A stretch of 64,000 bases of DNA from positions 142,586 to 206,585 of the forward strand of contig JAAGOF010000095.1 of NCBI GenBank assembly GCA_010645155.1, read 5' to 3'. A program made the translations under genes and the position numbers. The notes beneath the pieces are model-generated. The model ran no database searches. It saw nothing but the letters and a program-made list of their open reading frames with translations, and had not been told where the DNA came from. Each line of letters opens with the position of its first letter. The stretch's first letter is position 1. Below are positions 24,401 through 36,340 of the stretch, in pieces. This DNA comes from Tigriopus japonicus (Eukaryota > Arthropoda > Copepoda > Harpacticoida > Harpacticidae).

Positions 24401-27400
24401 TATGATAATAGCCAACAAGCGCTTGAAATGCTCTTACGTTTCCAGGATAACAAAGTTGATCAGATAGATAAAGAAGTTAAAGATGCTTGAGATAGTGACC
24501 ACCATGTCGGGGGGACTCAGGTTGTTGTTTGAAGGATCCAATCCTGGAAAGAAGACGATAAATATACAAACCTAGCTTAAGAGTTGAGGCCCAGATGTCT
24601 GGGCTAGCAACTCACGTCGACCTTCCTCTGCTTCAGCTTCCGCCACGTCAAACTCTTTGAAAATACCAGGTAGAAACAAAACAAACGAGATCAGGCCAAA
24701 AACAGCACTCAACCAACTATAAAAAAGGATGTATTTCTGTTAAAAATCATACTAATTTTCGCATTCATATCCATTTTTTTGAAAATATTATGAAATACCT
24801 TTTTTCTACAACACATTCCAAAATGATTGAATGTGTGGCATGTTACTATAAATTTTGTGAGTTTTATCAAGTTCTTACCCAGAAAGTGTGTACATATCCA
24901 ATGCGAACCAAGTATCTTGGTCAATTAGATCGGAGCATTGCATGGGTGTCAGAGCAGCTTGAAAGGCCGGTCCAATCACGAATCCTAAGCTTTGAAACGA
25001 CGCTAAAATTGCCAATTGTGCCGTGCGCTCACTTTGATAAGTTGCTGAAGCCACGTAGGAGCGCATTGGTGCAGCATTGGCCGATGACACGCCGATGATA
25101 AATCGAGCCACCATAAGGATTGGGTACCGTGAGCTCTCCGGGAACACGGAGAGAATCGAGTAAATGACGTTCCCAATGCAATACAGAGCACTACATACCA
25201 AACAAATCAAACGAATAGAACCACCCATTTTATTAGCAACCCAGCCCAAAATAGGGGAAAAGATCATCTGGCCCAAAGGGTTGATGGCCACAACTAAGCC
25301 ATAGACGGCCAGTAACGGATCGTCTTCTCCTTCATTGCGGTCCTCCGAGCCAAAATTAGGAAGTAACTACAAAGGGGGAAGAAGCGAGATAATATGACTG
25401 AAAGCTCTCCCCTTTACTTTCTAATTACGTCCGAGAGTCATGAGGTCGTAATTGAAAAATTTGAAAATCATCTATTAAACTGCAGGGGTGTGCAAAACCT
25501 GCCCCGCGAAATGATTTCGCGTGGCCCTCGAGAGTATTATAAAATACACAAGATTGATTATGCCTATGTAGGGTAAGTAGATTGTGGAATTTTATACTAG
25601 AAATAATTTGCCGTTTTGGATGGTGTGGCCCGCGAGCGCCAACGGTCCGGCCCACTGCTGAATAAGTTTGCACACCCCTGTATTAAAGTATCCAAGAAGA
25701 AAAAAAATGGTTCTCCAGGCAATGCAAGGGAAGGGCTCGAAACTTTTTGGGGAGATGATCTCATTGAAAGAACGATCTCCTCGATCAAACCACGTGACCA
25801 AAAACGTTATTCATCCAAATATCTTGCATATGGCAATGCGATTCTCATGTAATCTAGAGCAGGGGTCGGCAACCGCTTTCAGGGCCCACCAATTTGAGTA
25901 CGTGTTGTGAACAGGCGTTGGTAGGTCCAGGGGCCCACAATTTTAACGATCAAAGAGCTTTGGGCCCACGAACACAGTACAATGGATGGCTCAGTGGCCA
26001 ACTATCTATTTGGACTTTCCCCGTAGCGCCTGGGTGCACCAATGAGCCCCCTTGGGCCCACATGTGGGCCACGACCAACCGGGTGCCGACCCCTGTTCAA
26101 GAGGGATGTCCTTGTAAGCAATTGCGAGGTCTGTCGTTATGGCAATACAAAAATCAAACTTAAAACAAAGCCAAAAAAACTTTCACGAACAATCTTACAA
26201 TCTTGGGCTTTTTATGTTCAAGAAAGTCTATAAAGGACAATTCCAGATTGTCTATGTTAAATAAGTGTCAAAAAAACAGTGAAAGGAAAATTGACTCTGC
26301 AGAACAAATTAAAATTGAAGCTTCTTAATTTTGCAATGCAGGCATGAGAAATCTAAAAAATGAGAATTAGCAAGGAAAAGTTTTCTGACATGGTTAGGTA
26401 AGGTAAGGTTATGGTTAAGGTAAGGCATCAAAGTAAGTTGCTTGCATTTTTAAGGCCTAGCTCTTCATTCTTTGCTTATATTTTCTTTAACATGTCTTTT
26501 TTACTCCTATTTTTATATTTGTTTGTATTGATAACCACACTAAGGATTGCTCTCTGCAGCTCAACGCTCGCCGGGAAAAATTGTGTCCCTTCAAAAAGCT
26601 GCAACTATGCTCTTTTTCACTAGCGCCAACAGATGATATCGCAAACATTAAATCGTTCAGTTTTACGATAGAGAAAATCTTTGAAAATTAAAATCTTCAG
26701 ATATCTTGCGATTTGGTTGGAGTGCTGAAAAACAATCCTAAAATGTCCTATTAATGTAATTGGGACAAACCTAAAACCACATTCCAATTCGTCTTTAAAT
26801 TGGAAAATAAAGCGCAAATAGAAAAAGAGGGGATGAGGAATTCTCAGCAGAAATGGGATTCTGGTAGGTTTGGCGATTGCTTACAACTGAAGTTCAAATT
26901 CAAACGTTAGTAATTCCTCTATAAGATTATTTTTCTGTCTTGATTTTATTTTAAACATTACAGATTCCAAATCAATCAAGATTGGATGAATACTTGTTGG
27001 AAACCTCATTTTCTGGGAATCAAATCACTAAGTCATTGCAAAAAACTTATTTTTCCATTTTCTCGGAGAAGGACCCAAACAATGATTTTTAAAAACTCTA
27101 ATACCCTACAAATTATTTCTCAATGTGATTCGGTCGGATCTTTTGAAAAATATAGCCAATTACTGTTTTTTATATTCCAAATGACGGCAAAAAAAATTAA
27201 AAATAAAGTTCATTTCTCTGGGATTCAAATCACTTTAAAGATGCCTTGTCTCTTCTTGAAAAGCACGAAATCTACCAACACTGCCCAAGGACTCTAAAAT
27301 AGTAGTTGAAGGTTCTTGCACTGACGCACCCAAATTTCGTTTCATTGGACCTTCATGACGAATTTCAAAAATACACCATCCCCCGGCGCCGCAGTAATCA

Positions 27401-28612
27401 TTTGTAGGGCAAGAGATGTCACTCCGAGCACTATAGCTTAAGCACAAGTGGTTTCATCCTGTTTCATCTGAGTTATAAAAGCAGGGTTGCAAACTAGGGT
27501 CACCAATTTACTTATTTGTGAAATGGTATTTCCTTCTTCAACCAATGCTCCAAATCTTGCTTTTCAAGAAAGAGCTCTGACGTGCAACCCTAACTATTGT
27601 GACTTTAGATCAGGGGTGCTTTGAGACACAAACAAACTGGTATCTAAATTTTTTTGGGGGTGACCCCAGTTGGTAACCTCCTTTGGAAGGCTTGATTCAG
27701 TACTCGAATCCCATCAATGGGCCATCACTGAAGATAATCATTTATAGAATATTGTGGCAATAGTAATGGCATGTGTCTAGCATATTTTGGCAACCCTGAT
27801 TGACTTTGCCGTCCACTTGGGTTTTTTATGTACGGCAACTCCTATGTAGGTAGTTTTTCAAGCTATGTAACGTTCATAGTGCAGGACTAGCCTAAATAAA
27901 ACTCTTTAAGCTTTATAGCTGGAATTATGCAAGGCAGATTTTCGAGTGGGCGATACTTGTATTTTAAAAATCACGACACCTCTATTTATCGGCGACATTT
28001 CCCAACAGGCCCTTACCCTAATCTTGGGTTAAACAATTTGAGGCTAGACTTGTCACGTCAACTTATGGCATTGGGTAAGGGTGAAATTCATTTAATGTAA
28101 TTTTATATCAAGCCGATAAAATTGGAAAAAGAGGCTTATTTTGGGTACTAGTTTGCAAATGGAATTGAGACGACAAGACAACCGAATGAATAAGGGATAA
28201 TAAAAAAAGAAAGCAGCATGTCAAAGACAAAGATCTCAGCCGTTAAGAGTGATTTGAACTGAACGAGATTTGTTCATAGTTTCCTTAGTTAAAACAATGC
28301 ATTCACCCAATCAATGTGGTCCAGACATGAATGAATTTAAATCCCAACATGGCTGACCTGTTTCATGTAAGGGTAAACTCCAGTGAGAACGATGGAAAAT
28401 CCCAATGAGAAAATGAACATTCCAATGTGCACAATGTAGATGGAAAGTATTCGAGCTCGTCGTTGGGCATTTGTTTCCCTTTCCTGACTCGACTTGAATT
28501 TACCACCTTCCTCATGATGACCAACGTCTTCTTTGTTGTTGTTATTGGCACCGTCATAATGACCAATTTCCAATTTGTCACTTGTATCCAAAGAGCAATT
28601 GTTTTTCGTCAT
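21443..28612 (-). CDS. MFSD8: MFSD8/CLN7-like lysosomal major facilitator protein, 8 exons
   Basis: Proposed exons in transcript order: 28612-28358, 25366-24879, 24716-24616, 24543-24438, 24370-24236, 24166-24027, 22056-21803, 21721-21443. Phases agree at every junction and give about 585 aa. Exon 1 ends in a first membrane span (GMFIFSLGFSIVLTGVYPYM). Exon 2 has NPLGQMIFSPILGWVANKMG, MVARFIIGVSSANAAPMRSY and FQSLGFVIGPAFQAAL, which match the MFSD8 family closely. Later exons give TPLCIDQFGWTESEAILYLG and SKALGPRPQ followed by MGALTAGGSLARVLGPIFV, again family hallmarks. CLN7 is a lysosomal membrane transporter/channel mutated in a human ceroid lipofuscinosis; location here is inferred from the family. 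The ATG at 28612 is preceded by TTTTCCAG, so an upstream exon may exist. Large introns hold transposon insertions. Confidence 0.85.
22412..22490 (+). mobile_element. Fragment related to the hAT-like element at 25860
   Basis: In an MFSD8 intron. It shares gtgcccacatgtgggccacg and the terminal ggttgcctacccctg with the right end of the 25860-26095 element. The left half is missing or too diverged to see. Confidence 0.55.
25483..25680. mobile_element. hAT-like non-autonomous element, 198 bp
   Basis: Terminal inverted repeats CAGGGGTGTGCAAAAC and, reversed, CAGGGGTGTGCAAAC. Flanks tattaaac (25473-25480) and tattaaag (25681-25688) look like an 8-bp duplication with two extra bases on the left. It has no transposase. 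It lies in intron 1 of the MFSD8-like gene. Confidence 0.8.
25860..26095. mobile_element. hAT-like non-autonomous element, 236 bp, with 8-bp target duplication
   Basis: Ends are CAGGGGTCGGCAACC and, reversed, CAGGGGTCGGCACCC. Flanks atctagag (25852-25859) and ttcaagag (26096-26103) agree at 6 of 8 bases, and the left one fits the hAT target consensus nTCTAGAn. The interior is rich in gggcccac. Related fragments lie at 22412-22490 and 36745-36880. Confidence 0.88.
26104..28357. other. MFSD8 intron 1, remaining part
   Basis: AT-rich intron DNA without exon-like blocks. At 27482 and near 27799 there are CAGGGTTGC-type ends in inverted orientation, without a target duplication I could confirm. 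Confidence 0.4.
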
Positions 28613-28672
28613 CTGGAAAAGCCAGCCAATGCGTTCAATTTCTAGACTTAGATGATTAGAAGCACTGTTCAC

Positions 28673-30039
28673 AGTTCAATGGATCTGTCACAAAGGGATC
28701 TTGCACAGGAGACTAGTTCGGTTATATTTATCAATGAGGTCATGATATTAACTCAGATTAGTCTCTACTACAAGGTGACCAGGAAGTCTTAGATCATCAA
28801 ACTTCAAAGATAGCTCTGCAACGCTTTGCCTGACAATGTTTTTACTTCATCATAAAATAAAAGCATATCTTGAAATTCAAGGTTCATGACCCCCCATGCA
28901 GTTTTGAAACGAAAATATCCTGAATCATTCCTGAAAAGTATAAAAGACTTTCATTTCATTTGAGGACCAAATTTTGGCCAAAATATTTTTGGAACTAGAG
29001 TTAATTGAAGGCCAAAATGATCCGTGACTTGTAAGTCATTAAAAAAATTGCCCGCACTTTTAGGAATCCTAAATTTTGAACTCTTCTTATCTATCTTCAA
29101 GTCCATGTAATCGTGTCTTTCACAGAGTACCACAGAGGCGAAATAATCTGTCAACTCTGTCTATCATTATGTTGGATGATTTTGGAGTCAACGTAAGCAG
29201 AGGACAATCACCGTCTTTGGTACAATGAACAATCTCTCTTCCCTCCATCCTTGTCATTGGGAGCAAACTTGTTTTTGGTCATAGTCAAATTGGACACACT
29301 TTCAAGATAGGTTCAATCTCGTTGAAGTTGATAATGAAAAGCATTTGTAGTTTGCTTAGCCCTGCCTTAAATGACTTCAGTGGATCACCTCTTGTCTATC
29401 ACTACAAGTAGAGGATACCTGGGATCGAACCCATGAACCTGGCCACAGCTTGGACGCAAGTTCATCAACTACGCTACACCATGTCCCTGTGTAAAATACA
29501 ATTGCGTAGTTCTAGTTGAAACTACATTTCAATTTTTGTTATTGTAATTAATGGCATTCAAACTCAAAGTGAGTTTATTTAATTACATTACGGCCACTGA
29601 ATTTGATGTTTTATAGTTGAAAATTACACGTACTATTACATATTCAACTATACAGCAAGTTCTGAGATCCTCTCCCACTTTTCCTATATTATTTGGTGCA
29701 TAAATTCATTAAACTAAATAAACAACTTTTTGCGCTTATCTTCCACTTTGCCCTTAAAATTGAAACGAGAACAAGTTGGTGTCGAGAAAAAAAATGTAAG
29801 TGAATAAATATAATAATAAGCAAAAAAGAATAAATAAGCAAAAAGCATATTTCAGATCATGTACTGAAATTGAACTAACCAGTTTGCACACTAAAAAATT
29901 TACCAAACCAAATTTAAGATGATAAAATAGTCGAGACATTGAGGCCGTAGTTTCACTTATTTGCCTTCCCTTGTTATTCCCTGACTTAGTTTGTCGTGAG
30001 GTGACAAGATAAGACACTTGAAGGCCATTGTTGTATGTA
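28673..30039. other. Intergenic upstream of MFSD8-like gene
   Basis: Apart from the tRNA-like element at 29407-29487 I see nothing identifiable. It is AT-rich, and a 5' UTR exon of the MFSD8-like gene could lie here. Confidence 0.4.
29407..29487 (-). repeat. tRNA-like sequence (SINE head or tRNA pseudogene)
   Basis: On the minus strand it begins GGGACATGGTGTAGCGTAG (A-box-like) and has GGTTCGATCCC (B box) about 45 bp later, the spacing of an internal RNA polymerase III promoter. The acceptor stem does not pair properly (GGGACAT against GTATCCT), so it is not a convincing functional tRNA. Confidence 0.55.
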
Positions 30040-30981
30040 CAGTGTGACAGAAAAGTCGTGACCTTATGAAGAACAGATCATAGAAGGTTAAAAACAAACA
30101 ACGTGTATTTCATTACAATCCAGTGTGATCCCCCTTCATTTCTTTGACAATAATTTTCATCCTTTTGGGCATTGACTCCACCAGCAACTCGAGGGTATTG
30201 AGCCTTTTTTCGGACCAAGCTATTTCCAGTTGCTTCTTGATCTGGCTCAGTGATGACGCTTGTTGCATTTCTGACACTCTGAATTTCAATATCGCCGACA
30301 AATTTTTAATAGGATTGAGATTAGGGGAGTTGCTTGGCCACTCAGCCTTCCTCCAATACCGTTGAAAGTTGCCATCCATTCACTTGGTAGTACTTTTGGC
30401 CATGTGAGGAGGAGCGCCGTCTTGCATGAAGATTCCTTGAGAAGTCCAAGGTGTCAATTTGCGCTGAGTTAAAGCCCCATAGATCTCTTCCTTTGCATGG
30501 CTGGGAGTGCCAATTTTGAGAGGATCTCCTCCCGATGGTACTCTGCATTGACAGTTTGATTTTCTGGCACAAAGTGCAAATCTGACAGTCCACAGGGTCC
30601 AAACATCCCCAAACCATCACTTTTTGGTGACTGCTTCAAAGTTGGAGTGGTGGGAACTTGGCTGGAATTCTGGGCCCATATGTGATCACAAGCTGAATTT
30701 GTTGATGGAAAGAGGTAGAACTGGCTCTCATCAGACCACATGACCCTTTTCCAGCCAGCCACGGACCATTGCAGCTTGTAGGTGGCAAACTCCACATGTG
30801 CAGTCTTCAATTGACCCGTGAGCAAGGGGTACCATGTACCCACATTATGAGACTGGAACAAGCCTTGGGAGTGTTTGCCAAAGGCACCTATGGTCTTTGT
30901 TTTGACCACTAACTCAGCTCACAGTAGCTGCAGAGCAAAGTAGCACTTTTGAAAAGGGGTCACGACTTTTCTGTCACAGTG
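30040..30981 (-). mobile_element. Defective Tc1-like transposon, 942 bp, TA target duplication
   Basis: Inverted ends CAGTGTGACAGAAAAGTCGT and CACTGTGACAGAAAAGTCGT are flanked by TA at 30038-30039 and 30982-30983. The minus strand encodes the C-terminal two thirds of a Tc1 transposase: WKRVMWSDESQFYLF (first catalytic Asp) and, in another frame, MQDGAPPHMA (second Asp). A stop codon follows, then WPSNSPNLNPIKNL, where family members have DLNPIEN. The third catalytic Glu is therefore Lys here. The N-terminal helix-turn-helix region is missing. The copy is inactive, but its ends could still be moved by a relative. Confidence 0.92.
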
Positions 30982-30983
30982 TA

Positions 30984-33407
30984 GTATCAATCGCCCACCT
31001 CATCATTTCATCATTGAGAACAATCATTCGATCTTTGTGATTGCTCTCTTGCTGACTGGATGCAAGCTCGTTGACAATAGTTTCAGCTCAATGTGTCCCT
31101 CTTTTCAGTGGTGCTTGGAGAACCAAATGGAGTGGAGTAGTAGGCAACACTTTCGCGTATTACTAACTCAGCACGATTCCAATCATGGATGATGGTCCTT
31201 AAGAAGATGGAACATGTGTCTGTTAACAAGAACATGTCTCCAAGGCGCCCCACGAATGTTCCATACTTGTACCGCGTACTCTGAATATCCTGCACGAAAA
31301 TGGCTCTGACTTCGTGAGTCAAGCAATTTCGCACTTCCTGCGGTATTTGATGAATTTGTTGAAGTGGGAAGTCATTTCCTTCGAAAGGTTGAGCTTTTCC
31401 TCCCAACAAGAAGGTATTTCATCCTGCGGTGAAGTTACCTCGTTTCATCTAATATTTACCAGGGACCTAGCTCATTTCTCGGCTCGTATAATCTTAAAAT
31501 GGGTTTGGCTGGGGGCAAATTTCCCTATTTCTCTGCCATAGCCTCAAGTTGGTCGTTTCAGGGTCCAAAAAAGGGATCAAATGGAAACGTAGTACAACGA
31601 GCCACAGGCAGCACAGAAGCAAGCTGATCCGGAACGATTCCACCAAAGCTACCGCTAAGATCTTGCCTATCATCTTCCTTCTATTTCTCTTCTTCGACAA
31701 CTTTGATTACAAAAGAAGTCAAAAAGTTCTTGACCAATGACTTTGGAAGGAAAATATAAACATCAGTCATGCATACAGCAATTACAAACTCTTTTAGACG
31801 TCCTGCATCAAAAGAAGAGTTGGGACAATTTTTGGCACAAAAAGTTAAAGGCGCATAACGACAGTAAGATTTATTTCTAATTTAAATATCCCACCTTTTC
31901 TCGCATCCCCCAAGTCATATAAACATATCTTAATGCAATCACGTTTTTTTTGCAAAACGAAAAAATGAAGGTACACGAGGCAAAGACACACGTAGCACGA
32001 AAGCAATCCTAAAGAACCTAGTTTACTCATGGATTTTGAATCCACTAGATGTCGGGCGACTGATCATGAGGGCAATAACACAATATATTGACAATGGATG
32101 AGTCGAACGAATTCAACTGGGGTTACCGGGGCCAAACTGACTAGGGATGGATAAGAATTAGGTTTGGACGTTTTAGGCTACGTGAGGGAAAAGTTCGTTT
32201 CGTTTGATTGTCAAAGCGAAGAATGCAAATTGAGCTCGAGAATTTTACTTCACGTATTTGAGGGTTAATCTTGACCCTGACCATGGATAATTAACAGAAG
32301 AATATATGAAGACAACTATTTGCTGTTGTTTTTGAGAGCCCAAAACGATCTGAGTGAACAAACTGATAGGGAAGTATTATGTACTTAATATCCACTATTT
32401 TACACCAATTCAGTGCATGAATTGTCTAGACATCATTCCACCATGGGTATATGCCTGTTAAAGATAGTTAAATGCACCTCATTCTTGGGTAAATCACATA
32501 CACCACTCCTATTCAACTTTTCAACTTTCCTATTCAACCCTATTCAACTTTTCCTGAAATACTAATGGTTTCAGGAAAAAAGTACAAAACTACACCATCA
32601 AAACAAAGAATATGATACTCCATGAAGATGACCTGTTCCTTACTGCATTCTACAAGAACAAACATTCAGAAGGAATCATCAAAAGCTCAGCTATAAAAAG
32701 ACAAAGAATTGGTTAAATCTAGTTCTTCCTCTCCGTTTGGCTGATAAAAATGTTGATATTTAGTATTTAATTGATTTTAAATATTTCAGACCATGTAATG
32801 TTGGCTGAAAACGGTGTTTTCGAGGTTTTTTCCTCCCAACAAGAAGGTATTTCATAGTGTGTGAGCATAGTGTGGCTGTGAGCTTCATTGTTATTACTGG
32901 AACCCCATATCTCCAAGCAGATCCTGAAACTTTGTCTGAGTATAGTTAAACCGGTTGGCTGAAGTTGATATTACTGTATTAAAGCTATAAATTCATGTAC
33001 TTGAGATCCATTCTAAATTTTGTGCAAGATAGTGTTTTGAGGCAGCTCAGTTTTGACTAGTTCTTGAGAGAAGAAGGTCTCAAAATTAAAATAAATGGCA
33101 GGAAAAGGAGCGTTATGTTGTGCCGCAACTTTGTTTCTTTTTTATGTTTTCTGTCAAACACCTTTTTGGTTTGTCTTTTGGCAATTTCGTTCAAATTCAC
33201 TGCAGAGCCGCACCGTTTTAAGGGTCTTTGTGGCCTACGCATTGGCTGAAGTTCGCGTCCTGTTGTGAGAGGTTCCTGATCAGACGCATCCCCATTCCCC
33301 ACTCCCCTGCCATTTCGACCTCATTATGCCCAGCTGAATTCGTCCGATTACACTCATGCATTAAAACTTTGTCCTTTAGTTAGTGATGCGGGCTACTGAG
33401 AAACAAG
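30984..33407. other. Intergenic, no gene supported
   Basis: Open frames at 31083-31409 (-) and 33057-33302 (-) lack an ATG start or recognisable domain. A 28-bp word is repeated exactly at 31395-31422 and 32828-32855. Confidence 0.4.
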
Positions 33408-33415
33408 CATCAACT

Positions 33416-33973
33416 GGTTAAGGTCTAGTATTTCGGACCGGGCGTGCGTTAAACTTTAGTAGAGGGAGAGGGAGGAGAGCACAGAAAAGGAGAGAGAGAG
33501 AGAGAAAGGAAACCCAGGGTGGCCATGTCTTGCTAGATTTTGCTTAAGTTGGAATGTTTCGTGACGGAGAAAATAAAGAATGTGCTCCACGTGCGAGGCA
33601 ATTTGGCTCAAAAGACCTGCTGTCCTGGATTTATCACGTATGCCCAATGATCTAGTTACCAGCAAATGTTATTAGTGGTTGAATGAGGCAATGAGCTGGA
33701 TTGAACTTTGGACTATGCTTAACGATGTTCAATTTTTTCAGTTAGGCCATTTTAGAAATTGTCCCAAAGCACTTACTATGATTAAAAATCCCTTACTCGA
33801 CTAATGAAATGTATTATGAAGAAGTCCCTCATATCAGCAGGTTTTTGAACAACACGTTTGGTCATCCTTAGTCAGTACCCCTCGCTTTTTCCTAAGCAGA
33901 GCAGTGCGAACCTCCTACTATGTCTTCTTCTTTTTCATGACGCGCGCCCGGTCCGAAATAGTAGATCTTGACC
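33416..33973. mobile_element. Non-autonomous DNA transposon, 558 bp, exact 8-bp target duplication
   Basis: The left end GGTTAAGGTCTAGTATTTCG and the reversed right end GGTCAAGATCTACTATTTCG both continue into GACCGGGCG. The exact direct repeat CATCAACT lies at 33408-33415 and 33974-33981. GG termini with an 8-bp duplication suggest a Merlin-like element; the superfamily is inference. The interior has a (GA)n-rich tract and no transposase. Confidence 0.9.
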
Positions 33974-33981
33974 CATCAACT

Positions 33982-35398
33982 TGTCTAAGCCAAGACACAG
34001 GTCCATTTCTAAATCGACGAATTCTGCCAACTTGGGCTACTCGGTCGGTTAAATATTTAGCATTTTAAGGTAAGTTAAAGGTGATGTACGAGAAATGTTA
34101 CAAGAAAAAACGAAAATAAGAACGTGTACATGTTCAGTCTGAATCAATGTACAACTTGTGCGATGTACCCCTTCTTCGCATATTACACGTTTCCTATCGT
34201 GATCATAAACCTCGTCAGTAACAATGACCATAGCAAATAGCTATCCTTATTGGCCCTATCAATTGAGGATTAATTCACACAAGCATAAAAAACAATCCTT
34301 GTTGTAAAGAGAGTATGTCCACATTTATGGTGATTGTAAATCCAAAGAATAGCCAAGGAATTGATTGTGCGTCGTAAGAATGAAATCGGTAGCAACATAG
34401 AGCACTTTAAGTCTGAGGTTGTGCGACTCTTGCTTAAGTGCACGCCTTTGAATTCATATAATGTACAATGTCGAGTACAAAGACACATAATGAAAAAAAA
34501 ACCGGAACTAATAGTGTTGCAGTGTTGTTTTGGGCAAGAAGTATCTAACTTTTCTCTCAAACATCAAGCAGGCTCAACAAAAGATAATCAAGACCTAATT
34601 CAAAAAATAGCCTTTCCATGTCAATTTCGCTTCGAAAATAATCAGAATAATCTAAACGAGCTTTTTTAGCGAGACACTAGGGCAGTTGTTGAGGGCATTT
34701 GAAAGTATAATTCAAGTATAGTGAAAGCAAAACTTTTTGGAAAAATTAGCTAATTTTTCTGTCTTTTTGTTCTTTCGGCATTTATTTGCGCCTTTTGCGA
34801 ATTTGGCCTAAAACATTCCAGTTGCCAAAAATATTATAAATATTTTTTGGAAATGCCAACTATTGGCAAATGTTTTTCATGTTTGAAAACTGAATAATTT
34901 CAGTGAAAATTGGCCTTCTCCAAATTCAAGAGCAAAGTTTTGCTTGAGCAAAAGAATATGTCTCGTGCAAAATTACCCGAAAATTTGAATGTGAAAAAAA
35001 ATTGAGCGAAAATTACAGTATTTATGAAAATCTAAAGGGTTATGATTGCCTCTGCACTTGGTCCATCAACTACTGTAAATTGCATCCCCATTCCTCTTTC
35101 TCAAGCTGTACGTAGAAATTGAGATTTAAAAGAAATTGTTGATAAGAAGAATAAAGATATTAAAGTACATCTCAAAGAGAAAACTTGACCTTGGTCGATT
35201 TTGTGCTTACATTTTGACTAGGAATGTAGTAGCAAATTCACAAGACCTTTCAAATTTTAAGGGTTAGGACGAGCCGTTTCTTAGACAAGCCCACTGGGCC
35301 GTAATAAGCACAGCTTTAGTTAAAGGTACTCAAGGTAAGTCATGAATTCCTCTTTTCATTTTACTCAATACTTGTGACTTGTCTCAACTTGGTGAATG
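33982..35398. other. Intergenic, no gene seen
   Basis: AT-rich sequence with no coding evidence. Confidence 0.5.
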
Positions 35399-35406
35399 TT
35401 GATAAC

Positions 35407-36204
35407 TAGGGACAGGAAGTTTAGACGAATAAAACTGTCAAATTGAACGAAAAAAGACGAATAGAATTGCCGGATTAGGCGAAAAAAGACGAATGAAATT
35501 AACCGATTAAACGAAAAAAGACGAATAAAAGTTCCCAAAAGACGAAGAAAAAACGAGTAAAAATAATTGTAAGACGTAAAAAATCGAATCAGTATCCCAA
35601 AAAGGCGAATGAAATTGGCTTATAAGAAAGAAGAAAAATGAAATGCCCGTACAGTCGAAAAAAGACGTTTAAAACTACTCCCAAAAAATAGACGAAATGT
35701 ATGTCCCTATTGCTGGGGACCAATGTAGCCAGTAGTACATATGTCAAAAAAAAAACAAGAGTTAAAAAATGCCTCTTTGAAAGGAACGTTTTCAGTAGAG
35801 CTATACTCAAAATCAGATTTGCAGACCCAATAATTGTTCTGATGGCCACAAAGCTTTTTCAACCCTATAGTAATCTTTTCTTTCTGTGTCTGTCGAGTAC
35901 AAGTTAATTTAAAAGTGTGGATTGTATTTTGTTTGCGCAAAACCGCAACTGACAATCAAATTATTACATTGACTTGTAATTGGTGGGGTTGAACTTTCTT
36001 CGAAGTTGTTATTTGCTTGAAAAATTATAAAAAACCGCTTAAAGAGCTTGAAATCCAAAAAATCCAAATTTTTGGCCAATAAGACGAAAAAAGATGACTA
36101 AAATCCAAATTATACGAAAAAAATTTCGCGACGAGGAAAGGTTAAAAAGACGAAAAAAGATGAAAAAGGCGAATAAGTTTATTCGTCTAAAGCTCCTGTC
36201 CCTA
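35407..36204. mobile_element. hAT-like non-autonomous element, 798 bp, filled with degenerate GACGAA repeats
   Basis: The ends TAGGGACAGGAAGTTTAGAC and, reversed, TAGGGACAGGAGCTTTAGAC are flanked by the exact 8-bp duplication TTGATAAC (35399-35406 and 36205-36212). The TAGGG start fits the hAT end pattern YARNG. Much of the interior repeats variants of gacgaataaaa and gcgaaaaaagacgaa at irregular spacing, all in one orientation. No transposase is encoded. Confidence 0.9.
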
Positions 36205-36340
36205 TTGATAACTTTACAATTACTATGTCATTGTGAGCCAAGAATTACATGCACAGTCTCCACGAAACATTCAGGCTCATGTTATAAAAGTTTAATAATT
36301 TTTTAAGGAACAAAATTGACTATACCTTTTTTCTGACAAT

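Noticed and set aside
27482..27799. Possible hAT-like element with CAGGGTTGC ends
   Set aside because: The inverted ends are short and no matching 8-bp flanks were found.
29407..29487. Functional tRNA gene
   Set aside because: A and B boxes are present, but the acceptor stem does not pair, so I list it only as tRNA-like.
31083..31409. 108-codon minus-strand frame
   Set aside because: No ATG-supported start, no domain, and another frame looks equally protein-like; treated as chance or decayed repeat.
33057..33302. Minus-strand frame with an N-terminus resembling an MFSD8 acidic sorting signal (SDQEPL)
   Set aside because: Its first codon is GTG, a stop lies shortly upstream without an ATG, and no donor joins it to the MFSD8-like exon in phase with confidence.
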